DNA of 64,000 bases from Psychrobacter sp. DAB_AL43B (GCF_900168255.1 NZ_LT799838.1:868001-932000); one strand, 5' to 3'; counted from the first letter of the stretch, positions 30,089 through 39,606 are shown. Numbers and translations are program-made. Notes: generated by a model not told the origin, from the sequence alone.

Positions 30089-30751
30089 ATGAAAAAATTA
30101 TATGTCACCCGTACGGCACCCAATCCACGTAAAGCCCTTATTTTACTAGCATCAAAAGGCATTGATGTGGACGATATAGATGACCTCGATGTAGTAGATA
30201 TTGATTTTGCTGTCAATGAGCAAATGTCAGAGGCATTTACCAAAATTAACCCCATGCAAACCGTGCCGGTTTTGACATTAGATGATGGTACGGTACTGAA
30301 TGATTCGCAGGCAATTTGTGAATATCTCGATCGAGTTTATGGTGAGCGCTCGGTGATGGGCAACGATGTGGTACAGCGTGCGCAAGTGTGTTCTATGCGC
30401 CGCATCGCTGAGTTTGAGGTGCTGTATAACTTTATGTTGGCATTTCAGCATAGCCATCCATCAAAAGCTCAGCGAGTCGAACAAGTGCCGGAGTTTGTCG
30501 CGCCGTCTATTGCACGCGCTGTTAAAGCATTGCCTTATTTTGAAAACGCCTTAAAAGGTCATAATTACTTAGTTGGTGAGCAATTAAGTTTTGCTGATAT
30601 TGTGCTATATCTGGGTTTAGATTTTGGCAAACTCCTTAAAGTGAACCCTAATGAGCAAGGTGAGAATCTTGCCCGTTTTTATCAGATGATGAATGAGCGT
30701 TTTAGTATCAAAAATATGGCAAAAGCCAAACCTGCTCATGAGGGCGAATAA
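30089..30751 (+). CDS. Glutathione S-transferase family protein
   Basis: This 220-residue protein has the GST layout: a thioredoxin-like N-terminal domain (1-85) with TAPNPRKALILLASKGI, the cis-proline motif TVPVLTL and the DSQAICEYL glutathione-binding block, then an all-helical domain with LVGEQLSFADIVLY. The protein could be a detoxifying transferase or an SspA-like regulator. No RNA-polymerase-linked motif is evident and substrate cannot be called. AAGGAG precedes the ATG. It forms a single unit with a downstream repeat element and terminator. Confidence 0.88.
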   Translation: MKKLYVTRTAPNPRKALILLASKGIDVDDIDDLDVVDIDFAVNEQMSEAFTKINPMQTVPVLTLDDGTVLNDSQAICEYLDRVYGERSVMGNDVVQRAQVCSMRRIAEFEVLYNFMLAFQHSHPSKAQRVEQVPEFVAPSIARAVKALPYFENALKGHNYLVGEQLSFADIVLYLGLDFGKLLKVNPNEQGENLARFYQMMNERFSIKNMAKAKPAHEGE

Positions 30752-30778
30752 CGTAATTTTTTAAAGAGCTAGGCATTA

Positions 30779-30925
30779 TATAGTCCGTTCACTATAAAAG
30801 AGGTACGCTAAAAATAGCGTTATGCTGGGATAAGTTTTCCTCGCTTGCTGTGTGCTTCGCACTCCAGAGGCTTCGCAAAATTTATCCCAGCAGCACTGTA
30901 TTATTTTTAAATTGAATCGACTATA
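30779..30925. repeat. MITE- or REP-like dispersed repeat element
   Basis: About 147 bp with nested inverted repeats. The outer ends (30779-30799 and 30905-30925) are imperfect inverted copies beginning TATAGTC. The inner arms GCTGGGATAAGTTTT (30824-30838) and AAAATTTATCCCAGC (30877-30891) pair almost fully. The centre holds a GTGCTTCGCAC hairpin. It encodes nothing. The right end recurs at 53896-53952. Confidence 0.7.
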
Positions 30926-30931
30926 GATAAT

Positions 30932-30979
30932 AAAAAATCTTGAGTAGCGGGTATGATGCTTAGCTACTCAAGATTTTTT
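30932..30979. terminator. Long perfect terminator hairpin
   Basis: AAAAAATCTTGAGTAGC (30932-30948) pairs exactly with GCTACTCAAGATTTTTT (30963-30979). It probably ends transcription of the GST gene, read through the repeat element. Confidence 0.85.
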
Positions 30980-31094
30980 TAATACATTTATTTGATCAAA
31001 AAACAATCATAGCAGTTACTGTTAATTACTATCAATTTATAAAACTAAACACTTCGTTACACCCATAGCAGACACGAGCGTTATAGTGGTCAAA

Positions 31095-31174
31095 CTATTA
31101 AGCTATATAAAAAATTATTAAGCTCTATGAAAATAGATATAATCACTCTCTGGATAGATATAGCTACTCTTCGG
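31095..31174. repeat. Two successive 20-21 bp tandem duplications
   Basis: TATTAAGCTATATAAAAAA and TATTAAGCTCTATGAAAAT are 20 bp apart. ATAGATATA...CTCT..GGAT is then repeated at 31133 and 31154, 21 bp apart. They occupy the region just upstream of the META-domain lipoprotein gene. Confidence 0.65.
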
Positions 31175-31200
31175 ATTGTGAAAAGGTTTAGCCACAAGGT

Positions 31201-32184
31201 ATGACTGTTATGACACCATTTTTTATGACGCCATCTTTTAAAAAATTGTCTTTTAGATTTGCCTTATTGCCAAGTATGCTAGCAATAAGTTTAGCATTAG
31301 GTGCTTGCCAAGATACTTCTGTTTCAACTGATGAAAATATCGAGGTAGCTGATGCCAATGCTAGTGCCGCAAATGTTGATATAGAGAATGATAGTGTCAC
31401 GTTAGATAAGGCGGGCGAGATGAGTGCTGAAGAACAGATGATTGCCAACCTTTCAAGTTATCGTTGGACACTGGTATCTGTAACAGATAAAGGTGCTCAG
31501 CCATTAAATATGCTGATGAAAATTAAAGATCAAGTACGCTTGTCATTTAACCAATATCAAGGTCAAAATACTTTAATCTATAGCGTTGGTTGTAATACTA
31601 TAAGTGCGACATATCAGCTGCAAGAATCTACCTTAACTATCAAAGACAGCATGAGTACTAAAATGTCTTGTGGGAATCTTGATAAAGCTGAAAACAGTTT
31701 AAGTGAGCTGATGCAAGGTGACAGCCAATTAACCTTAGTAGGAGATGATCAGTCTAAAGATGAGGGCTCTATGGGCGATAATCCAATGTTGACGCAAGTA
31801 ACAAGTGACGCTGAGACTTTAATCTGGAAAGGTAGACTGACGTCGCAAGCTAAGTACAACAGTAAAGGTGAGACTGTATTTTGGGCGGTGAACTCTAAAA
31901 TGATACCATGCGAAGATAATAGCTCACAGATGTGTCTGCAAGTAAAACCTATTACTTATGATGACCAAGGTATTAAAACCAGCGAAGGTGAGTGGGCGGC
32001 ATTTAAAGGTGAAATAGATGGCTATCAACATGATGGCAAACATGACGAAGTGCTAAGATTACAGCGCTACCAGTTAAATAACAGCGAAACGGCAGAAGAC
32101 AATACTACAGGCGCTTTAAATGAATCAGATGAAGAGTATGCCTATGTATTAGATGCGGTTATTGAAAGTTCGGTTGTCAAATAG
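31201..32184 (+). CDS. META/DUF4377-domain lipoprotein (HslJ-like)
   Basis: The 327-residue product has a hydrophobic leader with a lipobox (LGAC near residue 35), so it is probably anchored in the envelope. A META domain follows (about 80-180: SYRWTLVSVTDKG, LIYSVGCNTISATYQL, STKMSCG), as in E. coli HslJ, a heat-shock lipoprotein. The last 110 residues (CLQVKPITYDD, EWAAFKGEIDGY) fit a DUF4377-type domain. The two domains together may report on envelope stress, but no activity is known. Start at 31201 (AAGGT upstream) or 31210. Confidence 0.75.
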   Translation: MTVMTPFFMTPSFKKLSFRFALLPSMLAISLALGACQDTSVSTDENIEVADANASAANVDIENDSVTLDKAGEMSAEEQMIANLSSYRWTLVSVTDKGAQPLNMLMKIKDQVRLSFNQYQGQNTLIYSVGCNTISATYQLQESTLTIKDSMSTKMSCGNLDKAENSLSELMQGDSQLTLVGDDQSKDEGSMGDNPMLTQVTSDAETLIWKGRLTSQAKYNSKGETVFWAVNSKMIPCEDNSSQMCLQVKPITYDDQGIKTSEGEWAAFKGEIDGYQHDGKHDEVLRLQRYQLNNSETAEDNTTGALNESDEEYAYVLDAVIESSVVK

Positions 32185-32227
32185 CGCTATTAATAATTTT
32201 TATTAAATAGGCGGCATCTATAGCCAT

Positions 32228-32260
32228 AAAAAACACGCGCCATGAGACGCGTGTTTTTTT
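32228..32260. terminator. Bidirectional terminator between META gene and ruvC
   Basis: AAAAAACACGCG pairs with CGCGTGTTTTTTT across an 8-nt loop. Confidence 0.92.
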
Positions 32261-32286
32261 GTGGCTGGTTTTTATGAGCATGTATT

Positions 32287-32871
32287 TTAACGCAAATTAC
32301 CTAAGTCTTCTTCAGTCAAACGCCAGCGTCCTTTTTTCTTAGAGGCACCGCGCCCGCGCATTGAGCTATTGAGTAGTAGTTTGTTCATCGAATGGCTTGA
32401 GTGCGCATGACAAATGGCGCAGGCGAGACCATCGGCGGCATCTTGTTGTGGTACGACGTCTAAAGACAATATGCGACAGACCATTTCCTGTACTTGTTCT
32501 TTGGCCGCAGCACCATAACCGCAAACGGCTTGTTTAATTTGGCGTGCGGTATATTCTGATACTTCCAAGTCCAATGCCACCATCGCTGCAATGGCGGCAC
32601 CGCGTGCTTGCCCAAGCTTAAGCGCTGAATCAGGATTTTCTGCCATAAATACTTGTTCAATCGCGGTATAAATGGGCTCGTCCGCATATTTCAAATGATG
32701 CTGGGTGATACGCGTCAAGCCATTAAAAATACGCTTAAGGCGTTCAGGCATCTCTTTGGTATCCGTGCGAATAGTACCTGCATCAATATAGGTGAGTTTA
32801 TCGCCGGTTTGTTGAACGATGCCATAACCGGTCATGCGCGAACCCGGATCAATCCCAATTATAATTGCCAT
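32287..32871 (-). CDS. ruvC: Holliday junction resolvase RuvC
   Basis: RuvC is the endonuclease that cuts Holliday junctions with RuvAB. The catalytic acid residues are recognisable: D7 in [14 protein letters not shown] in [19 protein letters not shown], and the pair in [14 protein letters not shown]. Length (194 residues) includes a basic C-terminal tail ([13 protein letters not shown]). In enterobacteria ruvC lies next to ruvAB. Here it is about 16 kb away and on the opposite strand. Confidence 0.96.
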   Translation of the reverse strand: MAIIIGIDPGSRMTGYGIVQQTGDKLTYIDAGTIRTDTKEMPERLKRIFNGLTRITQHHLKYADEPIYTAIEQVFMAENPDSALKLGQARGAAIAAMVALDLEVSEYTARQIKQAVCGYGAAAKEQVQEMVCRILSLDVVPQQDAADGLACAICHAHSSHSMNKLLLNSSMRGRGASKKKGRWRLTEEDLGNLR

Positions 32872-33024
32872 AGTATTTCGTTTTGCTCACATTTTATTTT
32901 ATGGCTTAAAAATTAGCCGTAAGTTTGATAGTATAGCAATCAATCCCCATATACATCATATGTTAGCCATTTTAATTTGCATGGCGCTCAATTTATTGAT
33001 TTTTATTTTATAGGACGACGCTTT

Positions 33025-33654
33025 ATGGGCCAGATAGTTGGTATTGCCATTGTATGGTTTATTATCGAGATGCTACTGTGGTATTTGCTTGCTCAATTTA
33101 TGAGTGGCTGGTGGATATTTATGTGGTTTATTGTTGCTGCTGTTATCGGTATCTCACTCATGCGTAAAGGTATGGCGGCTCTCAACCCAATGGCTCAGCA
33201 GATGAAAGCTGGCGGTATGATGAACCCTGCGATGCGTCCGCAAGAATCGACTATGATTAAAAGTGTGGCAATGGCAGCAGCGGGTATTTTGCTTCTTATT
33301 CCTGGTGTGCTCAGTGATTTGCTGGCGTTACTGGTGGTCTTACCACCGGTGCAAAAGAAACTCAAAGACTTTGCTAATAATTACATCATGAACAACCAGC
33401 AAAAAATGATGGAAATGATGGCCAAGCAGATGGGTGGGCAAATGGGTGCTGGTCAAAATCCGTTTGGCGGTGCTGGTGGCATGGGTGGTCAAAACCCATT
33501 TGGTGGAGCAGGCGGTATGAATAACCCAAACCCATTTGGTCAACAACAGAATCCGTTCGGTGATGTGTTTAAACAGCATACAACGGTGGATGGTACTGCC
33601 AAAAACATTCCTAAGGATGTGAAGAAAATTACCAAGCCAGCCAATGATGAGTAG
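33025..33654 (+). CDS. fxsA: FxsA family membrane protein with Gly/Met/Asn-rich tail
   Basis: FxsA is an inner-membrane protein whose E. coli form overcomes exclusion of phage T7 by F plasmids when overproduced. I take ATG 33025 (MGQIVGIAIVW, AGGA upstream) over an upstream frame extension. Membrane spans lie at about 5-25, 28-48 and 75-105. The last 70 residues are repetitive, with NPFG units separated by GAGGMGG-like spacers and a KMMEMMAKQM segment. The tail is longer than in E. coli FxsA and is probably cytoplasmic and disordered. Confidence 0.88.
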   Translation: MGQIVGIAIVWFIIEMLLWYLLAQFMSGWWIFMWFIVAAVIGISLMRKGMAALNPMAQQMKAGGMMNPAMRPQESTMIKSVAMAAAGILLLIPGVLSDLLALLVVLPPVQKKLKDFANNYIMNNQQKMMEMMAKQMGGQMGAGQNPFGGAGGMGGQNPFGGAGGMNNPNPFGQQQNPFGDVFKQHTTVDGTAKNIPKDVKKITKPANDE

Positions 33655-33696
33655 TAGATTGATTATAAATTAGGTATTAAGAAGTTTTGACATAAA

Positions 33697-33732
33697 AGAA
33701 GCCCCTTTCGTCAATGACAAAAGGGGCTTTTT
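33697..33732 (+). terminator. Intrinsic terminator after fxsA
   Basis: GAAGCCCCTTT pairs with AAAGGGGCTT over the TCGTCAATGACA region and is followed by TTTT. Confidence 0.85.
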
Positions 33733-33797
33733 AGTGGTTTTGACTCATCTATTATAAGCTTATAGCTCACAACTGAAATAATCATTAACCGAATATA

Positions 33798-33988
33798 ACA
33801 ACCGAAGTGCCGCCGTAAGATGGTGACCCATGAACCGTGAAGTTCAGGGCGGATGCGTCATTACCTCGGCAGGTTTCCTGAGACACCGCAAGCGGTGCAG
33901 GCATACACAATGAGGCAATAGGTACCACATCCTGGTAAAGCATTATCGGCTCAGGGAATAAACATCTACTAGCCAACACTTCAGAATA
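33798..33988 (-). ncRNA. ssrS: 6S RNA
   Basis: 6S RNA binds the sigma-70 polymerase holoenzyme in stationary phase by mimicking an open promoter. Read on the minus strand, the region contains TTCCCTGAGCCGATAATG and later CCTGAACTTCACGGTTCA then TTACGGCGGCAC, which parallel the E. coli 6S segments in order and spacing. The ends (CTGAAGTGTT near 33985 and GGCACTTCGG near 33802) pair to close the molecule, with some G-U pairs. A good sigma-70 promoter lies at the expected distance. Ends are approximate, about 190 nt. Confidence 0.85.
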
Positions 33989-33993
33989 CATTT

Positions 33994-34022
33994 ATCTTAA
34001 CCAATGGTTTGAGTGATTGCAA
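33994..34022 (-). promoter_or_regulatory. Promoter of the 6S RNA gene
   Basis: On the minus strand, TTGCAA (34017-34022) and TAAGAT (33994-33999) are separated by exactly 17 bp, predicting transcription to start near 33987, which matches the folded 5' end. Confidence 0.7.
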
Positions 34023-34035
34023 GTGCGATTTACAG

Positions 34036-34065
34036 ATTGATACGTGTCTTATTGATACGTGCTTT
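34036..34065. repeat. 15-bp tandem duplication
   Basis: ATTGATACGTGTCTT and ATTGATACGTGCTTT are adjacent, upstream of the 6S promoter. The rest of the spacer up to gpmI (34066-34250) shows no gene. Confidence 0.75.
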
Positions 34066-34250
34066 AAGAATGAGCATCATTAAGATCAGAACTTCACTAA
34101 ATTTTTAGTCAGATAAAGGCATAAAAAATACCTAATTGGTAGCCTGAAAAGTCGATTTTTCAGCTATTTTGAGATGTGTGTTAAGATAGAGGGCTTTAAA
34201 CATCCTAATACAGCATTATAGGCGTTCATTCACTTGAGGAGCGGTAATCC

Positions 34251-35909
34251 ATGACCAATATCCAGCAACAATCAGAATTTATCGACGATAATCAGGCTCA
34301 GCGCAATAATCAACAAAATAACGATCAAAATAAAAAAGTGCCTCATGTTTTAATGATATTAGATGGTTTTGGGCATCGTGAAGATGATAAGGATAATGCG
34401 ATTGCTGCCGCTAATATGCCAAATATGGATAAGATTTATCAAAAATATCCACATGGATTGATATCCGCATCAGGAGAAGATGTTGGTTTGCCAGATGGTC
34501 AGTTTGGTAATTCGGAAGTCGGGCATATGAACTTGGGCGCTGGTCGCGTTCTTTATCAAGATTCTACCCGTATCTCAAGTGAGGTGGCTAATCGTGATTT
34601 TTACAAAAACGAAGCCTTAGTTAATGCGGTAAAAGCCGCCAATAAGCTTGGCGGTAATGTTCATATTATGGGATTGCTTTCGGATGGCGGCGTACATTCG
34701 CATCAAGACCATATCGAAGCGATGTGCCATTCAGCATTGGTACATGGCGCTAAGAACGTCTTTGTGCATTGCTTCTTAGATGGGCGTGACACCCCGCCTA
34801 AGTCTGCTGATAAATATATTAATCGTCTACGCGACCATATCATTAAGCTTAATGCGCATTATGAGGGTGGTCGCGTACAGATTGCCAGTATTATCGGCCG
34901 CTACTACGCGATGGATCGTGACAATCGTTGGGATCGAGTACAAAAAGCCTATGAGCTTATCACTGAGGGTAAAGCGGATCGTTTAGCAACCCGAGCCGAT
35001 GGCGCGGTGCAAGCGGCATACAAAGCGCGTGAAACCGATGAGTTTATTAATCCTACTGTGGTCATTGGACGTGACGAGGTGCCATATACCGTTGATGATA
35101 ATGACGCCCTCATTTTTATGAACTTCCGCGCTGACCGTGCCCGTGAGCTTGCACAAGCCTTTGTATTACCAGACCATGAATTCTCTGGATTTGCCCGTCA
35201 TAAACAGCCAAAGCTTGCGGCGTTTGTGATGCTGACTAAATATTCTGACGTCTTGGCGGATAATCCTAAAACCAGCATTGCTTATTATCCAACCTCATTA
35301 ACCAATACACTTGGCGAATATTTGCAGGACAAAGGTAAAACCCAGCTGCGTATCGCTGAAACCGAAAAATATGCCCACGTGACTTTTTTCTTTAGTGGTG
35401 GCCGTGAAGAAGAGTATAAAGGCGAAACACGTATTTTAGTGCCTTCTCCCGATGTTGCTACTTACGATCTACAGCCTGAAATGAGCGCCCCTGAAGTGAC
35501 AGATAAATTAGTGGCGGCTATTGAGTCTGGCAAATATGATGTAGTGGTTGTCAATTATGCCAATGGCGACATGGTTGGGCATACCGGTATCTTTGACGCT
35601 GCTGTCAAAGCGGTAGAGGCGCTAGATGTCTGCGTTGGTCGAGTAGAGGCAGCAGTACGTGCGGCTGGTGGCGATATGCTTATCACGGCAGATCATGGCA
35701 ACTGTGAGCAGATGCAAGACTATGAAAGCGGTCAAGTACATACTCAGCACACCACTGAGCACGTTCCATTGATTTATGTTGGTGAGAAAAAACTAAAAGT
35801 ACGTAGCGGCGGTAAGCTGAGCGATGTCGCACCAACTATTTTGGCATTGATGAATATCGAAGCACCCCCTGAAATGACAGGCGAAAGTTTACTAGTCGCA
35901 GCACCTTAG
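34251..35909 (+). CDS. gpmI: Cofactor-independent phosphoglycerate mutase
   Basis: GpmI interconverts 3- and 2-phosphoglycerate in glycolysis through a metal-bound phosphoserine. The phosphatase-like core begins [12 protein letters not shown], the catalytic serine is in [14 protein letters not shown], and metal ligands are in [12 protein letters not shown] and [11 protein letters not shown]. At 552 residues it is longer than the usual 510-515, because of about 28 leading residues rich in Q and N. The ATG at 34251 follows GAGGAGCGG, which supports this longer form. A terminator ends the unit. Confidence 0.97.
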   Translation: MTNIQQQSEFIDDNQAQRNNQQNNDQNKKVPHVLMILDGFGHREDDKDNAIAAANMPNMDKIYQKYPHGLISASGEDVGLPDGQFGNSEVGHMNLGAGRVLYQDSTRISSEVANRDFYKNEALVNAVKAANKLGGNVHIMGLLSDGGVHSHQDHIEAMCHSALVHGAKNVFVHCFLDGRDTPPKSADKYINRLRDHIIKLNAHYEGGRVQIASIIGRYYAMDRDNRWDRVQKAYELITEGKADRLATRADGAVQAAYKARETDEFINPTVVIGRDEVPYTVDDNDALIFMNFRADRARELAQAFVLPDHEFSGFARHKQPKLAAFVMLTKYSDVLADNPKTSIAYYPTSLTNTLGEYLQDKGKTQLRIAETEKYAHVTFFFSGGREEEYKGETRILVPSPDVATYDLQPEMSAPEVTDKLVAAIESGKYDVVVVNYANGDMVGHTGIFDAAVKAVEALDVCVGRVEAAVRAAGGDMLITADHGNCEQMQDYESGQVHTQHTTEHVPLIYVGEKKLKVRSGGKLSDVAPTILALMNIEAPPEMTGESLLVAAP

Positions 35910-35975
35910 CTGTGCCATGTCAGTATTCGTTGCTATGACAGTTTAGTAAAATATAGTGACGAATGATGAACAAGT

Positions 35976-36008
35976 AAGGGAGGGATATTTATTATCTCTC
36001 CCTTTTTT
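35976..36008 (+). terminator. Intrinsic terminator after gpmI
   Basis: AAGGGAGGGA pairs with TCTCTCCCTT (one G-U) and leads into a T-run. Confidence 0.85.
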
Positions 36009-36119
36009 GACGCTAAATTTTGTCTAACATTTCACTTGTAACTTATCACCTAAGTTACTTGCAATACTATCCTACTCTTAGAGGGTCGCTTGATGCTATC
36101 TTATAAGCTATTATCCATT

Positions 36120-36152
36120 AATAACCATATAATAACTATATAACAATAATGT
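36120..36152. repeat. 11-bp tandem repeats upstream of the protease gene
   Basis: AATAACCATAT, AATAACTATAT and a decayed AACAATAATGT are contiguous. The surrounding 35910-36245 spacer otherwise holds only the gpmI terminator. Confidence 0.6.
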
Positions 36153-36245
36153 CGTAAATATTTCGGACGAATTTTTTAGGTGATTCATTTTATGCGTTCT
36201 ATCAGCCCTATACTTTCATTGATCTATAAAAGATTAGAGAATCCA

Positions 36246-37796
36246 ATGATGACAGTATCTATTCGCTCACATGTATTAAAGCTGACACTTATCGTTAGTT
36301 TGCTGGGGCTAAGTGTGGTTAATATACAGGCACAAGCAGCGCTCAACGATACTATCGCTCGACCTACCGCTAGCCCTACGGCAAGTTTACAATTAATCCG
36401 TTTAAGTACGGATGATGTGCCACTAAACAACGGTGCCGATGATTTATCAGACATCGCTGATATGTTGGAGTCTGCTGATCAAGTTGATGATTCAATAGAT
36501 AGTATTGCCGATGAAAGTGCGTTAAATAATGAAGCAGGTGCTTTCAATACTGACATTCCCGCTGAAGTGGCTCAGGTCTCATTAAATGCTATCTCTCCGG
36601 AGACGCTGAAAACCTTTGTGGCGTTGATCGACTTGGTCCGCCGTGAATACGTTGATACCGTTAATGACGAAGAGTTATTTAACAATGCAATGAGTGGCAT
36701 GTTGACCAAGCTTGATAGTCATGCTGAATTTCTAGATGCTGAAGCTTATGAAAATCTGCGCGCTTTTACCGAAGGCGATGTCGGAGATATTGGCATTAAG
36801 GTAGAGTATCAATCGCAATCAGGCTATTGGGTCATTACCGAGGTAATCGATGACTCACCTGCCGATAAAAAAGGCATTGCGGTTGGCGATTATTTACATC
36901 AAGTGGATGAATTTAAGCTTGGCGAAGATGAAGAAACTAATGATATCAATCAACTCTTGACAGGGATTGCAGGCACACAAGTGGATATTGTGACTTCAAA
37001 AGCAGGGCGCCGTAAACATACCACGACTTTACAGCGTAATAATAATCATCCTCAAATTGTTGAGACTCGTCTCGTTGATGGTATTGCCATTATTAGGTTA
37101 CCGGCGTTTCAAAACAATAGCCGCGAAAAATTGCTACAAAGCTTAATCGATTTAGAGGCGCCAGTGTCAGGCATTTTGTTAGATATGCGTGATAATCCGG
37201 GTGGAGTCTTGGCATCCGCCGTGAGCGTCGCCAGCCTGTTTATGAATGAGACTGATGTGGTGCAAGTAAAAGGTCGTCAAGGTGATTCACGTACTTTATC
37301 AACTCAAGGCGTAGCATTACTTGAACCATTGCCCATGGTGGTTTTACAAAATCGCTATTCAGCTTCAGCAGCAGAGGTATTAGCAAGTAGCTTACAGATG
37401 CAAAAGCGCGCCACTATCTTGGGTGAAGTCAGTTATGGCAAAGGATCGGTACAGTCAGTGATACCCCTTAATAATGATCAGGCAGTCAAGCTAACGGTTG
37501 CCCACTATATGACTGCCTCAGGTAAGAAAATAGAGGGCATTGGAGTAGAGCCTGATATGGCATTATCGGGTAGTGAGAGTACGTGGGAGCAGCAAGCCCT
37601 TGATCTACTACGAAAGAAGGCGCTTGCTTCAGGTATTCGGTTTGTGCGTAAGGGAACGGTAGAAGACCGCTCTGAAAAAAATAATAACCTTCAAAACAGT
37701 AGTATCCAAAGCAGTGTCAACAAGAACAGTATCATTAAAAACAATAGCGTCATAGATAATGTTATTGAAAAACCGACACCTACAGACAAACCTTAA
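36246..37796 (+). CDS. S41-family C-terminal processing peptidase (Ctp)
   Basis: Periplasmic Ctp proteases remove C-terminal segments from envelope proteins and can control murein hydrolases. I place the start at ATG 36246 (MMTVSIRSHVLK), which gives a clean signal peptide ending near IQAQA; longer in-frame starts exist at 36192 and 36180. An N-terminal acidic segment is followed by FVALIDLVRREYVD, a PDZ domain (about 165-250) and the peptidase core with DMRDNPGGVL, the serine in YSASAAEVLAS, and the lysine in VSYGKGSVQS. The tail after about residue 470 is rich in N, S and K and probably disordered. It ends 22 bp from the convergent pilR. Confidence 0.9.
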   Translation: MMTVSIRSHVLKLTLIVSLLGLSVVNIQAQAALNDTIARPTASPTASLQLIRLSTDDVPLNNGADDLSDIADMLESADQVDDSIDSIADESALNNEAGAFNTDIPAEVAQVSLNAISPETLKTFVALIDLVRREYVDTVNDEELFNNAMSGMLTKLDSHAEFLDAEAYENLRAFTEGDVGDIGIKVEYQSQSGYWVITEVIDDSPADKKGIAVGDYLHQVDEFKLGEDEETNDINQLLTGIAGTQVDIVTSKAGRRKHTTTLQRNNNHPQIVETRLVDGIAIIRLPAFQNNSREKLLQSLIDLEAPVSGILLDMRDNPGGVLASAVSVASLFMNETDVVQVKGRQGDSRTLSTQGVALLEPLPMVVLQNRYSASAAEVLASSLQMQKRATILGEVSYGKGSVQSVIPLNNDQAVKLTVAHYMTASGKKIEGIGVEPDMALSGSESTWEQQALDLLRKKALASGIRFVRKGTVEDRSEKNNNLQNSSIQSSVNKNSIIKNNSVIDNVIEKPTPTDKP

Positions 37797-37818
37797 TTTA
37801 ACCTTAAAACATGGAGCG

Positions 37819-39606
37819 CTATTCAGATTGATCTTCAGCAATATCTAGTTTGGTCATACGATAGCGCAGGGATCGGAAGGTTGTCCCTAACAATTCAGCT
37901 GCTTGGGTTTTATTCCAGCCTGTTTGCTTAAGCGCCGTGATAATCAGCTGTTTTTCTTGCTCTTGAAGATAGTGCTCTAATCCCTGCGCTGGTAATTGAC
38001 CGTCGGCTATACCTTTTGTACCTGTGGATTGATTGAATCCTTCGCCGTCATCATGCTGCTTGCTTAATGACTCTTGTGTCTGTTGACCTATTGAGTTATC
38101 GGTCGATCCTACGGTGTTTACCGCTGAGGGTTGATTGATTGAAGAGGACATTGCAATTGCAGGGATGGTGGAAGGCGTCATCGAAGAATAGTGCTGTGTA
38201 GTACGGTAGGGGTGTAGATTAGTCGTTGCCTGCTGAGATGTTGTTTGCTGAGCATTTTTCTCTGCTGTAGACTGAGATTGGTGATCAGTATTTTCTTCTA
38301 TACTTTTCTTTAACGACTCAGCTGAGAATCTGTCATCGATATTTTGACTTGAGACGTGAGGAACGGTCGCGTTACTAGTACTTTGGCTTTGTGGTGCTAT
38401 GGTATTTTGATGTATCTCAACTTCTTGATGCATATCAAAATCAGATAGACCGAGGTGGCTGGCATCAATCGTTGATGTTTCAGCCAATGTTACGGCACGC
38501 TCAAGTACATTACGCAGCTCACGAACATTACCAGCGAAATTATGCTGTTGTAAGCGCTTGCAAGCATCTGCTGTTAGCAATGGTGGCGATTCTAATTGCC
38601 ATTCTTCAGCAATCAGTGCCAAAAAATGCTTGGCTAATACCGGTATGTCATCACGCCGAGCGTTAAGTGTCGGTAATTTAAGCTCAATCACATTGATGCG
38701 GTAATATAAATCCTGTCGAAACATCCCTGCCTGTACGAGTTGATTCAAATCTTTATGCGTTGCCGATAAGATGCGAATATCGACTGGCAGTTCTTTGGTA
38801 TCACCAATCGCGCGAACCGTCTTCTCTTGAATGGCACGCAGCAATTTAACTTGCATCGCTAAAGGCAAGTCTGCTACTTCATCTAAAAATAAAGTACCGC
38901 CATTAGCCTGCTGAAATAATCCTTGCTTGTCAGCAACAGCACCGGTAAAGCTGCCTTTTTTGTGACCGAAAAACTCTGATTCCATCAGCTCTGAAGGTAT
39001 CGCTCCGCAGTTGACCGGCACAAAACTGCCATCTCGACGCGGGCTTAAGTCATGAATCAATCTAGCAACGACTTCTTTACCGGTACCTGAAGCACCAGAT
39101 AAAAATACCGGGGCTTGTGAGCGAGCCAATTTTAAAATAGTATTTTTTAAAGGATGCATCACGGCTGAATTGCCAATTAGACGATCATCTAACATCTGCT
39201 GTTCAGGTGAGCGCTGAGGCGTAGATTTTGCGGTATTGTCTTGCTGGATAACCTTTAGAGCGTTTTCAACCAACTGACGTAAACGTGGTAGCTCAAGGGG
39301 TTTATTCACGAAATCAAAAGCCCCCAGTTTTAGCGCTTCAATCGCTAAATCCATACTGCCATGCGCGGTGATAACAGCGATAGGCTTACTAGAGCTGGCA
39401 CTAATATGTTTGACCAACTCTAACCCTGAGCCATCAGGTAGTTTTAAATCAGTTAAGCAAAAATCATAGTCATTTTCCTGCCAGTATGATTTTGCCTGTG
39501 ACAAAGTATAGGCGACATCACTTTTGATACCCATCTTAGTCAGCGTAATTTGCATCAATCGGCATAAATCTACTTCATCATCAACGACTAGCGCGGTGGT
39601 TGTCAT
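37819..39606 (-). CDS. pilR: Sigma-54-dependent response regulator PilR
   Basis: PilR activates pilin transcription with sigma-54 on signal from PilS. The receiver has its phosphorylated aspartate at D53 (LTDLKLPDG). The AAA+ domain shows Walker A GASGTGKE (171-178), the sigma-54 contact loop as GSFTGA (218-223) and Walker B TLFLDEVADL. A Fis-type helix-turn-helix ends the protein (NKTQAAELLGTTFRSLRYR). The protein is 595 residues, about 120-150 more than typical PilR, because of a Q/S/T-rich linker (about 410-545) between AAA+ and DNA-binding domains. The pilS gene is upstream in the same direction. Confidence 0.94.
   Translation of the reverse strand: MTTTALVVDDEVDLCRLMQITLTKMGIKSDVAYTLSQAKSYWQENDYDFCLTDLKLPDGSGLELVKHISASSSKPIAVITAHGSMDLAIEALKLGAFDFVNKPLELPRLRQLVENALKVIQQDNTAKSTPQRSPEQQMLDDRLIGNSAVMHPLKNTILKLARSQAPVFLSGASGTGKEVVARLIHDLSPRRDGSFVPVNCGAIPSELMESEFFGHKKGSFTGAVADKQGLFQQANGGTLFLDEVADLPLAMQVKLLRAIQEKTVRAIGDTKELPVDIRILSATHKDLNQLVQAGMFRQDLYYRINVIELKLPTLNARRDDIPVLAKHFLALIAEEWQLESPPLLTADACKRLQQHNFAGNVRELRNVLERAVTLAETSTIDASHLGLSDFDMHQEVEIHQNTIAPQSQSTSNATVPHVSSQNIDDRFSAESLKKSIEENTDHQSQSTAEKNAQQTTSQQATTNLHPYRTTQHYSSMTPSTIPAIAMSSSINQPSAVNTVGSTDNSIGQQTQESLSKQHDDGEGFNQSTGTKGIADGQLPAQGLEHYLQEQEKQLIITALKQTGWNKTQAAELLGTTFRSLRYRMTKLDIAEDQSE

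Noticed and set aside
33785..33991. A 68-codon open frame on the minus strand
   Set aside because: It coincides with the 6S RNA gene; the encoded sequence has no family features and no suitable ribosome site.
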